DNA of 64,000 nucleotides, taken from positions 2,170,001 through 2,234,000 of the forward strand of contig NC_015556.1 of NCBI RefSeq assembly GCF_000213805.1, read 5' to 3'. Position 1 is the first letter of the stretch. The number at the start of each line of letters is the position of its first letter. Shown in pieces: positions 1 to 9,661 of the stretch. The notes under the pieces are model-generated. The model worked only from the letters and a program-made list of their open reading frames with translations, was not told the origin of the DNA and made no database searches. This stretch comes from Pseudomonas fulva 12-X (lineage in GTDB: Bacteria; Pseudomonadota; Gammaproteobacteria; Pseudomonadales; Pseudomonadaceae). The position numbers were made by a program, and so were the translations under genes.

Positions 1-326
1 TCCAGGGCATCCTGGGCGTGCAGAAGGAAGCCGCACTGGCGGCCAAGCGTTGCATCGTCACCGTCGAGGAAATCGTCGACGATCTCCAGGCACCGATGAA
101 CGCCTGCGTGCTGCCGACCTGGGCCATCACCGCGGTCTGCGTGGTGCCCGGCGGCGCCCATCCGTCGTACGCTCACGGTTACTACGAGCGCGACAACCGC
201 TTCTATCAGGACTGGGACCCGATTGCCCGCGACCGCGAAACCTTCACTGCCTGGATCGATGAGTACATCCGCGGCACCGAGGATTTTGCGCAGTACCAGG
301 CGAAAGTGAACGGGGAGGCCAAGTGA
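1..326 (+). CDS. pcaI: 3-oxoadipate CoA-transferase subunit A (3' part only)
   Basis: The gene enters from the left edge; its codons are in the frame starting at base 3 and it ends at the TGA at 324-326. About 107 C-terminal residues are visible and read like the end of a CoA-transferase alpha subunit (VTVEEIVDDL, then WAITAVCVVPGGAHPSY). With PcaJ it transfers CoA from succinyl-CoA to 3-oxoadipate in the beta-ketoadipate pathway, in the cytoplasm. The stop overlaps the start of pcaJ (TGATG), as expected for subunits made in equal amounts. The start codon and CoA-binding N-terminus are outside the window. The assignment rests on the tail sequence and on the pcaJ-pcaF context. Confidence 0.9.
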   Translation, partial: QGILGVQKEAALAAKRCIVTVEEIVDDLQAPMNACVLPTWAITAVCVVPGGAHPSYAHGYYERDNRFYQDWDPIARDRETFTAWIDEYIRGTEDFAQYQAKVNGEAK

Positions 327-1108
327 TGAGCGATTTCAACACCAACGAAATGATGACGGTGGCCGCTGCGCGCCGTCTCGGTAACGGCAGCGTGTGCTTC
401 GTCGGCATCGGCCTGCCATCCAAGGCCGCCAACCTGGCGCGCCTGACCCATGCGCCGGAAGTGGTGCTGATCTATGAATCAGGCCCGATCGGCGCCAAGC
501 CGAGCGTGCTGCCGCTGTCCATCGGTGACGGCGAACTGGCGGAAACCGCCGACACCGTGGTGCCGACCGGCGAGATCTTCCGCTACTGGCTGCAGGGCGG
601 GCGCATCGACGTCGGCTTCCTCGGCGCCGCCCAGGTCGACAAGTACGGCAATATCAACACCACAGTGATCGGCGATTACCACGCGCCGAAAGTGCGCCTG
701 CCGGGTGCCGGCGGCGCGCCGGAGATTGCCGGTAGCGCCAAGAAAGTGCTGATCATCCTCAAGCAGGGCCATCGCACCTTCGTCGACAAGCTGGCGTTCA
801 TCACCTCGGTCGGCCACGGTGAGGGCGGTGACCATCGCAAGCGCCTGGGCCTGCCGGGCGACGGCCCGGTGGCGATCATCACCGACCTTTGCATCATGGA
901 GCCGGAAGCCGGCACCAATGAGTTCATCGTCACCTCGCTGCACCCGGGCGTGACCCGCGAGCAGGTGATCGAGAACACCGGCTGGCAGATCCGTTTCGCC
1001 GACCAGGTGGCCACCACCAAGGCACCGACTGCCGAGGAACTGGCCGCGCTGCGCGACCTGGAAGCCCGTACTGCTGAAGCCCATGGCCAGAAAGGAGGTG
1101 ACGAATGA
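326..1108 (+). CDS. pcaJ: 3-oxoadipate CoA-transferase subunit B
   Basis: A 260-residue protein, the usual length for PcaJ. The motif ESGPIGA carries Glu51, aligned with the catalytic glutamate of family I CoA-transferases that forms the glutamyl-CoA thioester. I chose the ATG at 326, which overlaps the pcaI stop by one base; a GTG one codon earlier (323) is also possible. It works with PcaI to activate 3-oxoadipate to 3-oxoadipyl-CoA. It overlaps pcaF by four bases (ATGA), so translation of I, J and F is probably coupled. A strong AAAGGAGGTGA ribosome site for pcaF lies inside its 3' end. Confidence 0.95.
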   Translation: MSDFNTNEMMTVAAARRLGNGSVCFVGIGLPSKAANLARLTHAPEVVLIYESGPIGAKPSVLPLSIGDGELAETADTVVPTGEIFRYWLQGGRIDVGFLGAAQVDKYGNINTTVIGDYHAPKVRLPGAGGAPEIAGSAKKVLIILKQGHRTFVDKLAFITSVGHGEGGDHRKRLGLPGDGPVAIITDLCIMEPEAGTNEFIVTSLHPGVTREQVIENTGWQIRFADQVATTKAPTAEELAALRDLEARTAEAHGQKGGDE

Positions 1109-2310
1109 GCCGCGACGTTTTCATTTGCGACGCCGTGCGTACGCCGATTGGCCGCCTCAACGGCGCTTTGTCCGCGGTACGTGCCGACGACCTGGCGGCG
1201 ATTCCGCTCAAGGCCCTGGTCGAGCGTAACCCGCAGGTCGATTGGTCAGCGGTCGACGAGGTATTCATGGGCTGCGCCAACCAGTCCGGCGAGGACAACC
1301 GCAACGTGGCGCGGATGGCGCTGCTGCTCGCCGGCCTGCCGGAAACGGTGCCAGGTGTGACCCTCAATCGCCTGTGCGCCTCAGGCATGGAAGCGGTCGG
1401 TGCTGCGTTCCGCGCCATCGCCTCGGGCGAGATGGAGCTGGCCATCGCCGCAGGCGTCGAGTCGATGACCCGCGCGCCCTACGTGATGGGCAAGGCCGAC
1501 AGCGCCTTTGGCCGCGGCCAGAAGCTGGAAGACACCACCCTGGGTTGGCGCTTCGTCAACCCGGCGATGAAAGAGCAGTACGGCGTCGATCCGATGCCGG
1601 TCACCGGTGACAACGTCGCTGAGGACTATGGCGTCAGCCGCGCCGACCAAGACGCCTTCGGTCTGCGCAGCCAGCAGCGTGCAGCAGCGGCCCAGGAAGC
1701 TGGTTACTACGCCGAGGAGATCGTCCCGGTGGTGATCAAGACCAAGAAGGGCGAGATCGTCGTCGATACTGACGAGCACCCGCGTGCCGACACCACCGCC
1801 GAAGGCCTGGCCAAGCTCAAGCCGGTCAACGGCCCGGACAAAACCGTCACCGCCGGCAACGCCTCGGGCCTCAACGATGGCGCCTCGGCGATGATCCTGG
1901 CATCGGCCGAAGCCGTTGAACAGTACGGCCTCAAGCCCCGTGCCAAGGTGCTGGGCATGGCCAGCGGCGGCGTCGCGCCACGCATCATGGGCGTCGGCCC
2001 GGTGCCGGCGGTACGCAAGCTGCTGACGCGCCTGAATCTGGATATCGATGCCTTCGACGTTATCGAGCTGAACGAAGCCTTCGCGGCCCAGGGCCTGGCG
2101 GTCACCCGCGACCTCGGTCTGCCGGACGACAGTCCCAAGGTCAACCCGAATGGCGGCGCCATCGCCCTCGGCCACCCGCTGGGCATGAGCGGCAACCGCC
2201 TGGTGCTGACCGCGGTGCACCATCTGGAAAAGACCGGCGGCAAGCTCGGCCTGGCGACCATGTGCGTGGGCGTGGGGCAGGGGCTGGCATTGGCTATCGA
2301 GCGGGTTTGA
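1105..2310 (+). CDS. pcaF: 3-oxoadipyl-CoA thiolase
   Basis: A 401-residue thiolase. The acyl-enzyme cysteine is Cys91 in LNRLCASGM; His357 lies in [12 protein letters not shown] and the second cysteine is Cys387 in MCVGVGQG, so the full thiolase triad is present. In this context it cleaves 3-oxoadipyl-CoA to succinyl-CoA and acetyl-CoA, the last step of the protocatechuate branch. A phenylacetate-pathway thiolase (PaaJ) would look very similar, but the tight pcaIJ linkage favours PcaF. No T-rich terminator follows; repeats occupy the gap before pcaT. Confidence 0.93.
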   Translation: MSRDVFICDAVRTPIGRLNGALSAVRADDLAAIPLKALVERNPQVDWSAVDEVFMGCANQSGEDNRNVARMALLLAGLPETVPGVTLNRLCASGMEAVGAAFRAIASGEMELAIAAGVESMTRAPYVMGKADSAFGRGQKLEDTTLGWRFVNPAMKEQYGVDPMPVTGDNVAEDYGVSRADQDAFGLRSQQRAAAAQEAGYYAEEIVPVVIKTKKGEIVVDTDEHPRADTTAEGLAKLKPVNGPDKTVTAGNASGLNDGASAMILASAEAVEQYGLKPRAKVLGMASGGVAPRIMGVGPVPAVRKLLTRLNLDIDAFDVIELNEAFAAQGLAVTRDLGLPDDSPKVNPNGGAIALGHPLGMSGNRLVLTAVHHLEKTGGKLGLATMCVGVGQGLALAIERV

Positions 2311-2341
2311 TCGCGGAATCGGCCGTTTGTCTTGGTAGCCT

Positions 2342-2430
2342 CGTAGGGTGGATGGTGCTTTTTCATCCACCATTGCGATTGCGGCGGTGGACGGGGCGGG
2401 CCGCGTAGGTGAAGCGTCGTCCACCCTACG
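2342..2430. repeat. Extragenic inverted repeat, CGTAGGGTGGA family
   Basis: The element starts with CGTAGGGTGGA (2342-2352) and ends with its complement TCCACCCTACG (2420-2430). An inner hairpin, GGTGGATG against CATCCACC, lies near the left end. The same CCACCCTACG core recurs near 26097, in the 40264-40686 array and near 54821, so this is a genome-dispersed family. It lies in the 377-bp gap between pcaF and pcaT, which otherwise holds the pcaT promoter region. Confidence 0.75.
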
Positions 2431-2461
2431 GCTACGTTTCGAGGTCGGCCGCATATCCTGT

Positions 2462-2507
2462 GAGGGGCGCCATGCGCCCGATTCGCGGGCATGGCCCGCT
2501 CCCAGGA
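2462..2507. repeat. REP-like hairpin
   Basis: Two nested GC-rich hairpins (GGGGCGCCATGCGCCC, then GCGGGCATGGCCCGC) form a short REP-like unit ending in CTCCCAGG. A related unit lies at 26129-26191. It may act as an mRNA 3' stabiliser for pcaF. Confidence 0.55.
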
Positions 2508-2687
2508 TCATGACCAAGCTATCAGCTCTATTGCTAAGGCGATTTTCGAAGTTTCGTTTGTCCTCACCAGGTCACGGTCCACGACCCCGTGCCCCGGTGG
2601 GGATGAGCGACCTAAAATGACGAATCATTTGGTTACAGATGGGGTCGGAGTAGGGATCGTTCCGTTTCCTACCAGTGAGTATCCACA

Positions 2688-4001
2688 ATGACTACTGATA
2701 CCAGCACGGCGTACGAAGCCCCCAACTACAGCCCGGAAGAGCGCCGCAAGCGCATCTTCGCCATCGTTGGTGCCTCGTCGGGCAACCTGGTCGAATGGTT
2801 CGACTTTTACGTGTATGCCTTCTGCGCGATCTACTTCGCGCCGGCCTTTTTTCCTTCCGACGACCCCACCGTGCAGTTGCTCAATACTGCTGGCGTTTTC
2901 GCTGCCGGCTTTCTGATGCGACCGATTGGTGGCTGGGTGTTTGGCCGCGTTGCGGACAAATACGGCCGCAAGGTCTCGATGATGATCTCGGTGCTGATGA
3001 TGTGCCTGGGCTCGCTGGCCATCGCCTGCATGCCCACGTACAGCAGCATCGGCACTCTGGCGCCTGCGCTGCTGTTGCTGGCGCGCCTGTTCCAGGGCCT
3101 GTCGGTGGGCGGCGAGTACGGCACCACCGCCACCTACATGAGCGAAGTGGCGCTCAAGGGCCAGCGCGGCTTCTACGCCTCGTTCCAGTACGTCACCCTG
3201 ATCGGCGGCCAGTTGCTGGCGGTGCTTGTGGTGGTGATCCTGCAGCAAGCGCTCAGTGAAGACGAATTGCGGGCCTGGGGCTGGCGCATCCCGTTCGTGA
3301 TCGGCGCCATGGCCGCCGTGGTGGCGTTCTATCTGCGTCGCTCGCTGGACGAAACCGCCAAACAGGATCAGATCGGCAACAAGGAATCAGGCAGCGTCGC
3401 CTACCTGTTCAAGCACCACAAGGCCGCTTTCTTCACCGTGCTGGGCTACACCGCCGGTGGCTCGCTGATCTTCTACACCTTTACCACCTACATGCAGAAG
3501 TACCTGGTCAACTCGGCCGGCATGAGCGCCAAGACCGCCAGCGGCATCATGACCGGCGCGCTGTTCCTGTTCATGCTCATGCAGCCGCTGTTCGGTGCGC
3601 TGTCCGACCGTATCGGTCGCCGCGCCTCGATGCTCTGGTTCGGCGCCCTTGGGGCGATCTGCACCTGGCCGATCCTGGCCTTGCTGCATACGGTGCAGAG
3701 CCCGGTGATGGCCTTTCTGCTGATCATCGCGGCACTGGCCATCGTCAGCCTGTATACCTCCATCAGCGGCCTGGTGAAGGCCGAGATGTTCCCGCCGGAG
3801 GTGCGCGCCCTGGGCGTCGGCCTGGCTTACGCGGTGGCCAACGCATTGTTCGGCGGATCTGCGGAATATGTTGCCCTGGGGCTGAAATCCATCGGCATGG
3901 AACAGACCTTCTACTGGTACGTATCAGGCATGATGGTGCTGGCCTTTCTGGTCAGCCTGCGCCTGCCGCGCCAGGCCAGTTACCTGCACCATGATCATTG
4001 A
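2688..4001 (+). CDS. pcaT: MFS dicarboxylate/3-oxoadipate permease
   Basis: A 437-residue major facilitator of the metabolite:H+ symporter type (relatives of KgtP and ProP). The N-terminus is cytoplasmic, and the MFS signature [10 protein letters not shown] lies at 86-95 between helices 2 and 3. [14 protein letters not shown] in helix 1 (32-45) is typical of this subfamily. Twelve membrane helices are predicted from the hydrophobic pattern. Its place between pcaF and pcaB matches PcaT, described in Pseudomonas putida as a 3-oxoadipate/adipate carrier. It starts a second transcription unit after the repeat-filled gap and lies 18 bp from pcaB. Substrate assignment is by context. Confidence 0.85.
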   Translation: MTTDTSTAYEAPNYSPEERRKRIFAIVGASSGNLVEWFDFYVYAFCAIYFAPAFFPSDDPTVQLLNTAGVFAAGFLMRPIGGWVFGRVADKYGRKVSMMISVLMMCLGSLAIACMPTYSSIGTLAPALLLLARLFQGLSVGGEYGTTATYMSEVALKGQRGFYASFQYVTLIGGQLLAVLVVVILQQALSEDELRAWGWRIPFVIGAMAAVVAFYLRRSLDETAKQDQIGNKESGSVAYLFKHHKAAFFTVLGYTAGGSLIFYTFTTYMQKYLVNSAGMSAKTASGIMTGALFLFMLMQPLFGALSDRIGRRASMLWFGALGAICTWPILALLHTVQSPVMAFLLIIAALAIVSLYTSISGLVKAEMFPPEVRALGVGLAYAVANALFGGSAEYVALGLKSIGMEQTFYWYVSGMMVLAFLVSLRLPRQASYLHHDH

Positions 4002-4019
4002 CCACGGAGTGTTCGCTGT

Positions 4020-5384
4020 ATGAGTTCCAGGCCCGCTAGCCAGCTGTTCGATGCCTACTTCACGGGTGCGCCGATGCGCCAGGTGTTCAGCGACCAGGGT
4101 CGTGTGCAGGGCATGCTCGACTTCGAGGCAGCGCTGGCCCGGGCCGAAGCGGCGGCTGGTGTGATCCCGCATGCAGTTGTGGCCGATATTCAGGCCGCCT
4201 GCCGCGCCGAACTCTACGACTTCGACGCGCTGGCGGTGGCCATCGGCAGCGCCGGCAACTCGGCGATTCCGCTGGTCAAGGCCCTCGGCAAACGCATCGC
4301 GGCGGGCAACCCCGAGGCCGAGCGCTACGTGCATCTGGGCGCCACCAGTCAGGACGCCATGGACAGCGGCCTGGTGCTGCAGCTGCGCACCGCCATCGAA
4401 CTGTTGGAGCGTGACCTCGAGACCTTGAGCCGGCAACTGGCCGAGCAGGCCCAGCGCCATGCGGCAACGCCGATGGCCGGCCGCACCTGGCTGCAGCATG
4501 CCACGCCGGTGACCCTGGGCATGAAGATCGCCGGCTGGCTGGGCGCCATCGATCGTCATCGTCAGCGCCTCGACGAAATCAAACCGCGCCTGCTATGCCT
4601 GCAGTTCGGCGGCGCCTCGGGCAGCCTGGCCGCATTGGGCGACAAGGCCTGGGCGGTGGCCGGTGCGTTGGCCGCCGAACTGGACCTGCAACTGCCCGAG
4701 CAGCCCTGGCACACCCAGCGTGATCGCCTGGTCGAGTTCGCCAGCCTGCTCGGCCTCATCGCCGGCAGCCTCGGCAAGCTGGGCCGCGACCTGAGTCTCT
4801 TGATGCAGACCGAAGTCGGCGAGCTGTTCGAGCCCTCGGCGCCCGGCAAGGGTGGCTCCTCGACCATGCCGCACAAGCGCAACCCGGTGGGCGCCGCGGT
4901 GCTGATCGGCGCCGCGACCCGCGCGCCTGGGTTGGTCGCCATCATGTTCGCGGCGATGCCTCAGGAGCACGAGCGCAGCCTGGGCCTGTGGCACGCCGAA
5001 TGGGAGACGCTGCCCGAGTTGTGCTGCCTGGTTTCCGGCGCCCTGCAGCAGGCGCTGATTCTGGTGCCGGGCCTGGAAGTGGACGCCGAGCGCATGGCCG
5101 CCAACCTCGAACTGACCCGCGGCCTGGTGCTCGCCGAGGCGGTGAGCATCGCCCTGGCGCAACGCATCGGTCGCGACGCTGCCCACCACCTGGTCGAGCA
5201 ATGCTGCAAGCAGGCGGTGAAGGAGGGTGCGCACCTGCGCGACGTGCTCGGCGCCAATACCGAGGTCAGCGCACAGCTGTCGGCCGAAGAACTGGATCGT
5301 CTGCTCGACCCTGCCCATTACCTGGGCCAGGCGCGGCGCTGGGTCGAACGCGCCGTATCCCTGCACCGCGCCGCGAATCACTGA
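4020..5384 (+). CDS. pcaB: 3-carboxy-cis,cis-muconate cycloisomerase
   Basis: A 454-residue member of the fumarase/aspartase superfamily. It has GATSQD at 107-112, the LQHATPVT stretch with His160, and the family signature GSSTMPHKRNP at 279-289. It lactonises 3-carboxy-cis,cis-muconate, the protocatechuate ring-cleavage product, to 4-carboxymuconolactone. The length fits bacterial PcaB. It is followed after 25 bp by pcaD. The protocatechuate 3,4-dioxygenase genes pcaGH are not in the window. Confidence 0.95.
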   Translation: MSSRPASQLFDAYFTGAPMRQVFSDQGRVQGMLDFEAALARAEAAAGVIPHAVVADIQAACRAELYDFDALAVAIGSAGNSAIPLVKALGKRIAAGNPEAERYVHLGATSQDAMDSGLVLQLRTAIELLERDLETLSRQLAEQAQRHAATPMAGRTWLQHATPVTLGMKIAGWLGAIDRHRQRLDEIKPRLLCLQFGGASGSLAALGDKAWAVAGALAAELDLQLPEQPWHTQRDRLVEFASLLGLIAGSLGKLGRDLSLLMQTEVGELFEPSAPGKGGSSTMPHKRNPVGAAVLIGAATRAPGLVAIMFAAMPQEHERSLGLWHAEWETLPELCCLVSGALQQALILVPGLEVDAERMAANLELTRGLVLAEAVSIALAQRIGRDAAHHLVEQCCKQAVKEGAHLRDVLGANTEVSAQLSAEELDRLLDPAHYLGQARRWVERAVSLHRAANH

Positions 5385-5409
5385 ACCGTTTTCCCGTTAG
5401 GAGATTGTC

Positions 5410-6201
5410 ATGCCTGTCGTTTCCCTCGCCGATGGCGACCTGAATTACCTGCTCGAAGGCCCAGCCGACGCACCGGTGCTGGTGTTGTCCAACTCCCTGG
5501 GCACCAACCTGCACATGTGGGATGCGCAGATTCCGGCGTTCACCGAGCACTTCCGCGTGCTGCGTTATGACACCCGTGGCCACGGCCAGTCGCTGGTCAC
5601 GCCCGGCTTCTACAGCATCGAGCAGAACGGCCGCGACGTACTGGCGCTGCTCGATGCCCTGAACATCGACAAGGTGCATTTCTGCGGCCTGTCCATGGGC
5701 GGCCTGATCGGCCAGTGGCTGGCGATCAACGCGCCTTCTCGCGTGGATCGCCTGGTGCTGTGCAATACAGCCGCCAAAATCGGCAATGATGAGGTGTGGA
5801 ACACCCGTATCGACACGGTGCTCAAGGGCGGCGAGAAGGCCATGCGCGATCTGCGTGATGCCTCCATCGAGCGCTGGTTCACCCCGGCGTTCGCCAAGGC
5901 CGAACCGGGCAAGGTCGAGCCCATCGTCACCATGCTGGCGCAGACCTCGCCCCAGGGCTACGCCGGTAACTGTGCAGCGGTGCGCGACGCCGACTACCGC
6001 GAGCAGATCGCCACGATCGACGTGCCGACCCTGATCGTGTGCGGCACCGGTGATTCGGTGACCACCCCCGAGCACGGTCGCTTCATGCAGGCGCGTATTC
6101 CGGGCGCCGAGCTGGTCGAGTTCGACGCCGCGCACCTGTCCAACGTGCAGGCTGGTGAGCTGTTCACCGGGCGTGTGCTGAGCTTTCTGCAAACCAATTG
6201 A
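5410..6201 (+). CDS. pcaD: 3-oxoadipate enol-lactonase
   Basis: A 263-residue alpha/beta hydrolase. The nucleophile elbow is GLSMGG with Ser95; the likely acid is Asp215 in CGTGDSVT and the base His242 in DAAHLSN. It hydrolyses 3-oxoadipate enol-lactone to 3-oxoadipate. A TTAGGAGA ribosome site precedes the ATG. It sits between pcaB and pcaC as in other pseudomonads. A separate PcaD and PcaC is seen here, not the fused PcaL of some actinobacteria. Confidence 0.95.
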   Translation: MPVVSLADGDLNYLLEGPADAPVLVLSNSLGTNLHMWDAQIPAFTEHFRVLRYDTRGHGQSLVTPGFYSIEQNGRDVLALLDALNIDKVHFCGLSMGGLIGQWLAINAPSRVDRLVLCNTAAKIGNDEVWNTRIDTVLKGGEKAMRDLRDASIERWFTPAFAKAEPGKVEPIVTMLAQTSPQGYAGNCAAVRDADYREQIATIDVPTLIVCGTGDSVTTPEHGRFMQARIPGAELVEFDAAHLSNVQAGELFTGRVLSFLQTN

Positions 6202-6258
6202 GCTGCAGTGCGTGGGCGTCGTCGCACGCCCGCGCCGTGAAGAGAAATGGAGCCACCG

Positions 6259-6654
6259 ATGGACGAGAAACAACGCTATGACGCTGGCATGCAGGTTCGC
6301 CGTGCGGTGCTGGGCGATGCCCACGTCGACCGCAGCCTGGAAAAACTGACGCCGTTCAACGAAGAATTCCAGGAGATGATCACCCGCCACGCCTGGGGCG
6401 ATATCTGGACGCGCCCGGGGCTGCCGCGCCACACCCGCAGCCTGATCACCATCGCCATGCTGATCGGCATGAACCGCGAAGGTGAATTGAAGCTGCACCT
6501 CAAGGCCGCCAAGAACAACGGCGTGACCCGCGAGGAAATCAAGGAAGTGATCATGCAGAGCGCGATCTACTGCGGTATTCCGGCTGCCAACGCCACCTTC
6601 CACCTGGCCGAAGAGCTGTGGGACGAAGTCGGCGTCGAGTCGCTGAAGGACTGA
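6259..6654 (+). CDS. pcaC: 4-carboxymuconolactone decarboxylase
   Basis: A small (131-residue) AhpD-like all-helical enzyme that decarboxylates 4-carboxymuconolactone to the enol-lactone used by PcaD. I chose the ATG at 6259 (MDEKQRYDAGM) because GGAG sits six bases upstream and the N-terminus then matches known PcaC proteins; an in-frame ATG at 6247 would add four residues. It is the last gene of the pcaTBDC unit and is followed within 15 bases by a strong terminator. Confidence 0.95.
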   Translation: MDEKQRYDAGMQVRRAVLGDAHVDRSLEKLTPFNEEFQEMITRHAWGDIWTRPGLPRHTRSLITIAMLIGMNREGELKLHLKAAKNNGVTREEIKEVIMQSAIYCGIPAANATFHLAEELWDEVGVESLKD

Positions 6655-6668
6655 ATCTATTTCCTCGG

Positions 6669-6704
6669 CCGCCGCCGGTTCTGAACCGAGCGGCGGTTTT
6701 TTTT
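6669..6704 (+). terminator. Rho-independent terminator of the pca operon
   Basis: A GC-rich stem (CCGCCGCCGGTT against AACCGAGCGGCGG, one bulged base) with a short CTG loop is followed by eight T residues, directly after the pcaC stop. Confidence 0.9.
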
Positions 6705-7077
6705 GCCTGCGAAAAATGCCTCGCCAGGACAACCCTGAGTTTCAGATGAGTGGATTCTTGACAGTGCGCCCTGGCTGGAGGCGTGGCGCGCTCAGTTCAA
6801 TGTGGCGCAGCGGGGCAAGACATGAGTGGCGCTGCGACATAAGTTCGGGTTGCCGGAACTCCCGCCTTCCTGCGCACAACTCCAACAATAGAGCGTACCT
6901 GCCGATGCCTCCCATGCCTGATGCCGTGCCCACATCCGTAATCAAAGCAGGCGTTATTCTTCGCGCCTTTCCTGGTGGTGCGACTCATCAGAGACTCACG
7001 CCAACGCTCTGTTGACCCGCACGCTACCCGATTGATTGACGTGTTGCGCTTTGACCTGACCGCCGAGGAAGCTGGCT
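6705..7077. other. Intergenic region before the chemoreceptor, no gene recognised
   Basis: No open frame here has a credible ribosome site or family resemblance. The stretch must hold the promoter of the chemoreceptor at 7078, and GAGGAAG just before that start is its likely ribosome site. A GCCGATG near 6903 resembles part of a sigma-28 -10 element, but its -35 partner is poor. Confidence 0.5.
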
Positions 7078-8562
7078 ATGCATTCGCTTATTCGAAAAAT
7101 AATGCTGGTAGTCACTGTCGTCATGACCCTGGTAGCCGTGACCGTGGGTGTGACCAACTTCTTCTTCACCGCTAGCGAGCTCGACCGCCAGCACCTCGCT
7201 GAAATCGAGCGGATAGAAACGGTTGCCGCTCGGGCACTGTCGCTGGCACTGGCAATGACCCAGAAAACTGATGTCGAGCGGTTGATGGGCGATCTTGCCA
7301 ACAATCCGCTGATCTCCTCGATGCGGGTGGTGGGCGGTGACGGCCAGTCTATTTATGCCATCGAGCCCAGGCATACCCGTGCGCAATCGGCCGTGGTGCG
7401 CAAGGTACCGCTGGTTGAGGGGGGCCGGGCATTGGGCACCCTGGAGATCGTGTTCAATCGTGATGGCGTGGAGTCCACGTTGGTCACCGTCATGCTACAG
7501 AGCGTGTTCGTCAATGGCGTTATGTTGTTGGCCGTGTTGCTGACCGTCTTTCTGCTGACACGCCGCCTGGTCACCCGGCCGGTTCGGGAGGTCAGTGAAT
7601 CGCTGGCCCAGATCGCCCAGGGCAATGGCGATCTGCGTGCCCGGCTGAAGGTCAGGAGCCGTGACGAGATCGGCCACCTGGCGAGCACCTTCAACAGTGT
7701 GCTCGAGCAGTTGGCAGGGCTGATGGGCGGTGTAAATGGTGTCGCCTCGTCACTCGATCGCTCTCTGGATGGTATGGGGCAGTCGACAGAGGCCACCGCC
7801 AATGCAGCCAATCAACAGGTGGTGCAAGTAGAAATGGTCGCCTCGGCGCTGACCCAGTTGTCGCAGTCGGCCAGTGAAGTGGCCGGGCATGCTCAGCGTA
7901 CCTTCGAGCAGACCTGTACGGCGACGGAGCAGGTGCAGGTGGGCCGCAGCAAGATGGAAAATAACCATGCCACCGTTATCCGCCTGAGTGAGCAGGTCGG
8001 CAGCACGGCGCAAAAGATCAGCAGCCTTGCCGCCGATAGCGAGGGCATCAGTACGATGGTGGTGACGATCCGCTCCATCGCCGAGCAGACCAATCTGCTG
8101 GCCCTCAATGCGGCCATCGAGGCGGCGAGAGCTGGAGAGCAGGGGCGCGGTTTTGCGGTGGTGGCCGACGAAGTGCGTGCCCTGGCATCCAAAACCCGGC
8201 AGTCGACGGAGGAAATCGAGCGCATCGTTTCCCAGCTGCAAAGTGCTGCCGAGCAGGCCAAGCAGGCCATGACCGGCTGTCAGGCCACGTTGCAGGAAAC
8301 CGTGCTGAGGTCTGGAGAAGTCAGCGATTACCTAGAGCAGGTGCGCACCGGCATCGTCAGCATCAACGCGATGAACCAGCTGATTTCCCAGGCCAGCCAG
8401 GAGCAGTGCCGGGTGGCCAATGGCGTCACCGAGTCGGTGAGTCGTATCCATGAACTCAGTGAAAGTATCTTCATGAGCATCCACAGCCTCACCGACGGCG
8501 GGCAACGCCTCAAGAGTCAGAGCCAGGTGCTGCAGGACAAAATGGGCCAGTTCCAGCTTTGA
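7078..8562 (+). CDS. Methyl-accepting chemotaxis protein, short periplasmic sensor
   Basis: A 494-residue chemoreceptor. Helix 1 spans about 7-30, a periplasmic sensor of only about 105 residues spans 31-136, helix 2 spans 137-161 and HAMP spans 161-213. The signalling hairpin [20 protein letters not shown] begins at 331 and continues to about 370. The C-terminus (KMGQFQL) lacks a CheR-tethering pentapeptide. It would change CheA activity in response to a ligand or to a partner binding protein. Lying between the pca operon and an aromatic island, it may sense aromatic acids, but that is inference only. The sensor fold is too short for a double Cache domain. Confidence 0.85.
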   Translation: MHSLIRKIMLVVTVVMTLVAVTVGVTNFFFTASELDRQHLAEIERIETVAARALSLALAMTQKTDVERLMGDLANNPLISSMRVVGGDGQSIYAIEPRHTRAQSAVVRKVPLVEGGRALGTLEIVFNRDGVESTLVTVMLQSVFVNGVMLLAVLLTVFLLTRRLVTRPVREVSESLAQIAQGNGDLRARLKVRSRDEIGHLASTFNSVLEQLAGLMGGVNGVASSLDRSLDGMGQSTEATANAANQQVVQVEMVASALTQLSQSASEVAGHAQRTFEQTCTATEQVQVGRSKMENNHATVIRLSEQVGSTAQKISSLAADSEGISTMVVTIRSIAEQTNLLALNAAIEAARAGEQGRGFAVVADEVRALASKTRQSTEEIERIVSQLQSAAEQAKQAMTGCQATLQETVLRSGEVSDYLEQVRTGIVSINAMNQLISQASQEQCRVANGVTESVSRIHELSESIFMSIHSLTDGGQRLKSQSQVLQDKMGQFQL

Positions 8563-8583
8563 GCCTGGTCATGCGCTGTGCTT

Positions 8584-8604
8584 TGCCGCACCCGCTGTGC
8601 GGCA
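8584..8604. terminator. Hairpin between convergent genes
   Basis: TGCCGCAC and GTGCGGCA form a perfect 8-bp stem with a five-base loop in the gap between the convergent chemoreceptor and AraC gene. There is no T run, so it may be a weak bidirectional terminator. Confidence 0.4.
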
Positions 8605-8608
8605 TCGC

Positions 8609-9595
8609 TCAGTGCGGCTTGCCGGCCATGGCGGATTCGCGGAATAACCGCGGCGGCATCCCGTACATCGCCCGGAATGCCTTGCTGAAATGCGAGCTGC
8701 TGCTGAAGCCCCAGGCGTAGGCGATATCGGTGATCGAGCGCGGGAGGTTTTCCGGCTTGCGCAGCTCTTCGGCACAGCGGGCCAGCCGTCGTTGCCAGAT
8801 GTATTCATTGAGCCCGCTGGTGGTTTCATCCTTGAACGCACGATGCAGAGTGCGCACCGAGCACTCCAGGGCCTCGGCAATACGCTCGATGGTCAGTTCG
8901 CGATCGGTCAGGTTCTGCTCGATAAACGATCTGATCCGGCTTTTCTTGAAGAAGTGGAAGTCACGTTCCAGGTGGGTCTGCTGACGCTGGTTTTCCAGGG
9001 TGTTTTGCAAGAGCGAAGTGATGCTCTGGCCGAGCAGGCTGGCAGTAGTCGCGTTCATCAGCGGGAACTGGTGATAGGTGTCGCTGATCATGTGCTGGAG
9101 CATGCGCACCAGACCATTGCGGCTATTGAGGTGTGGCTCGGGCACTGTACCGACTCGGCTGCCGAGGCCATGGCACAGCAGCATCAGGTATTCGCAACCT
9201 TTCATGCTGGTGACATTGAAGGGTTGGCCGCAGTCGAGCAGCAGTATTTCGCCAGGCGTGAGGACGTGGCGCTTGTTGCCTTGCTCGAAATGGCTGATCT
9301 CGCTCATCTGCAGTATCACCAGCCAGGGCGTCTCAGCCGGCGCCAAGGTCTTGCTCAGGCTGCGGGTGAAACGATGCGGGCTGCAGACCATATGGCAAAA
9401 GTGCAATTCGCCCAGCGCGCCGTATTCCAGCCTGCCGGTAAAAGGCTGGTCATGCAGGGCTTCGAAGTAACTGGTTTCCAGGCGGCGCACATGTTCCGGC
9501 GTCTGGCCTAGGTGGTTACTCATGAATTCGCGCCACTTGAGCAGGCGGTCGCTTTGCGCGTACGGGTCGGTACTGACGGAGGCGAGTGTACTCAT
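8609..9595 (-). CDS. AraC-family transcriptional regulator
   Basis: A 328-residue regulator. Residues about 20-200 resemble the AraC-binding-like sensor domain seen in FeaR-type activators. The C-terminal 100 residues hold two helix-turn-helix units, including LTIERIAEALECSVRTLHRAF and ITDIAYAWGFSSSSHFSKAF, the AraC signature. It is the last gene in the direction of the second aromatic operon, 66 bp after an aldehyde dehydrogenase gene, so it may be co-transcribed or have its own promoter. It probably activates one or both aromatic operons in response to an aromatic intermediate. The ATG start has AAGGG nine bases upstream. Confidence 0.88.
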   Translation of the reverse strand: MSTLASVSTDPYAQSDRLLKWREFMSNHLGQTPEHVRRLETSYFEALHDQPFTGRLEYGALGELHFCHMVCSPHRFTRSLSKTLAPAETPWLVILQMSEISHFEQGNKRHVLTPGEILLLDCGQPFNVTSMKGCEYLMLLCHGLGSRVGTVPEPHLNSRNGLVRMLQHMISDTYHQFPLMNATTASLLGQSITSLLQNTLENQRQQTHLERDFHFFKKSRIRSFIEQNLTDRELTIERIAEALECSVRTLHRAFKDETTSGLNEYIWQRRLARCAEELRKPENLPRSITDIAYAWGFSSSSHFSKAFRAMYGMPPRLFRESAMAGKPH

Positions 9596-9661
9596 CGGGA
9601 ATACCCTTGTGGTGATCGTCCGCAGGTTCCTGCGGACGACTGTCGCTCGAACTTAGGCTGA

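Noticed and set aside
6880-6910. Sigma-28 promoter for the first chemoreceptor, based on GCCGATG
   Set aside because: The -35 box at the right spacing (CCAAC) matches poorly and it lies about 170 bp from the start codon.
6716-7015. 99-residue open frame between pcaC and the chemoreceptor
   Set aside because: No ribosome site, no family resemblance and an irregular composition; a few residues in another frame (WILDSAPWLEAW) look protein-like but are too short to call a remnant.
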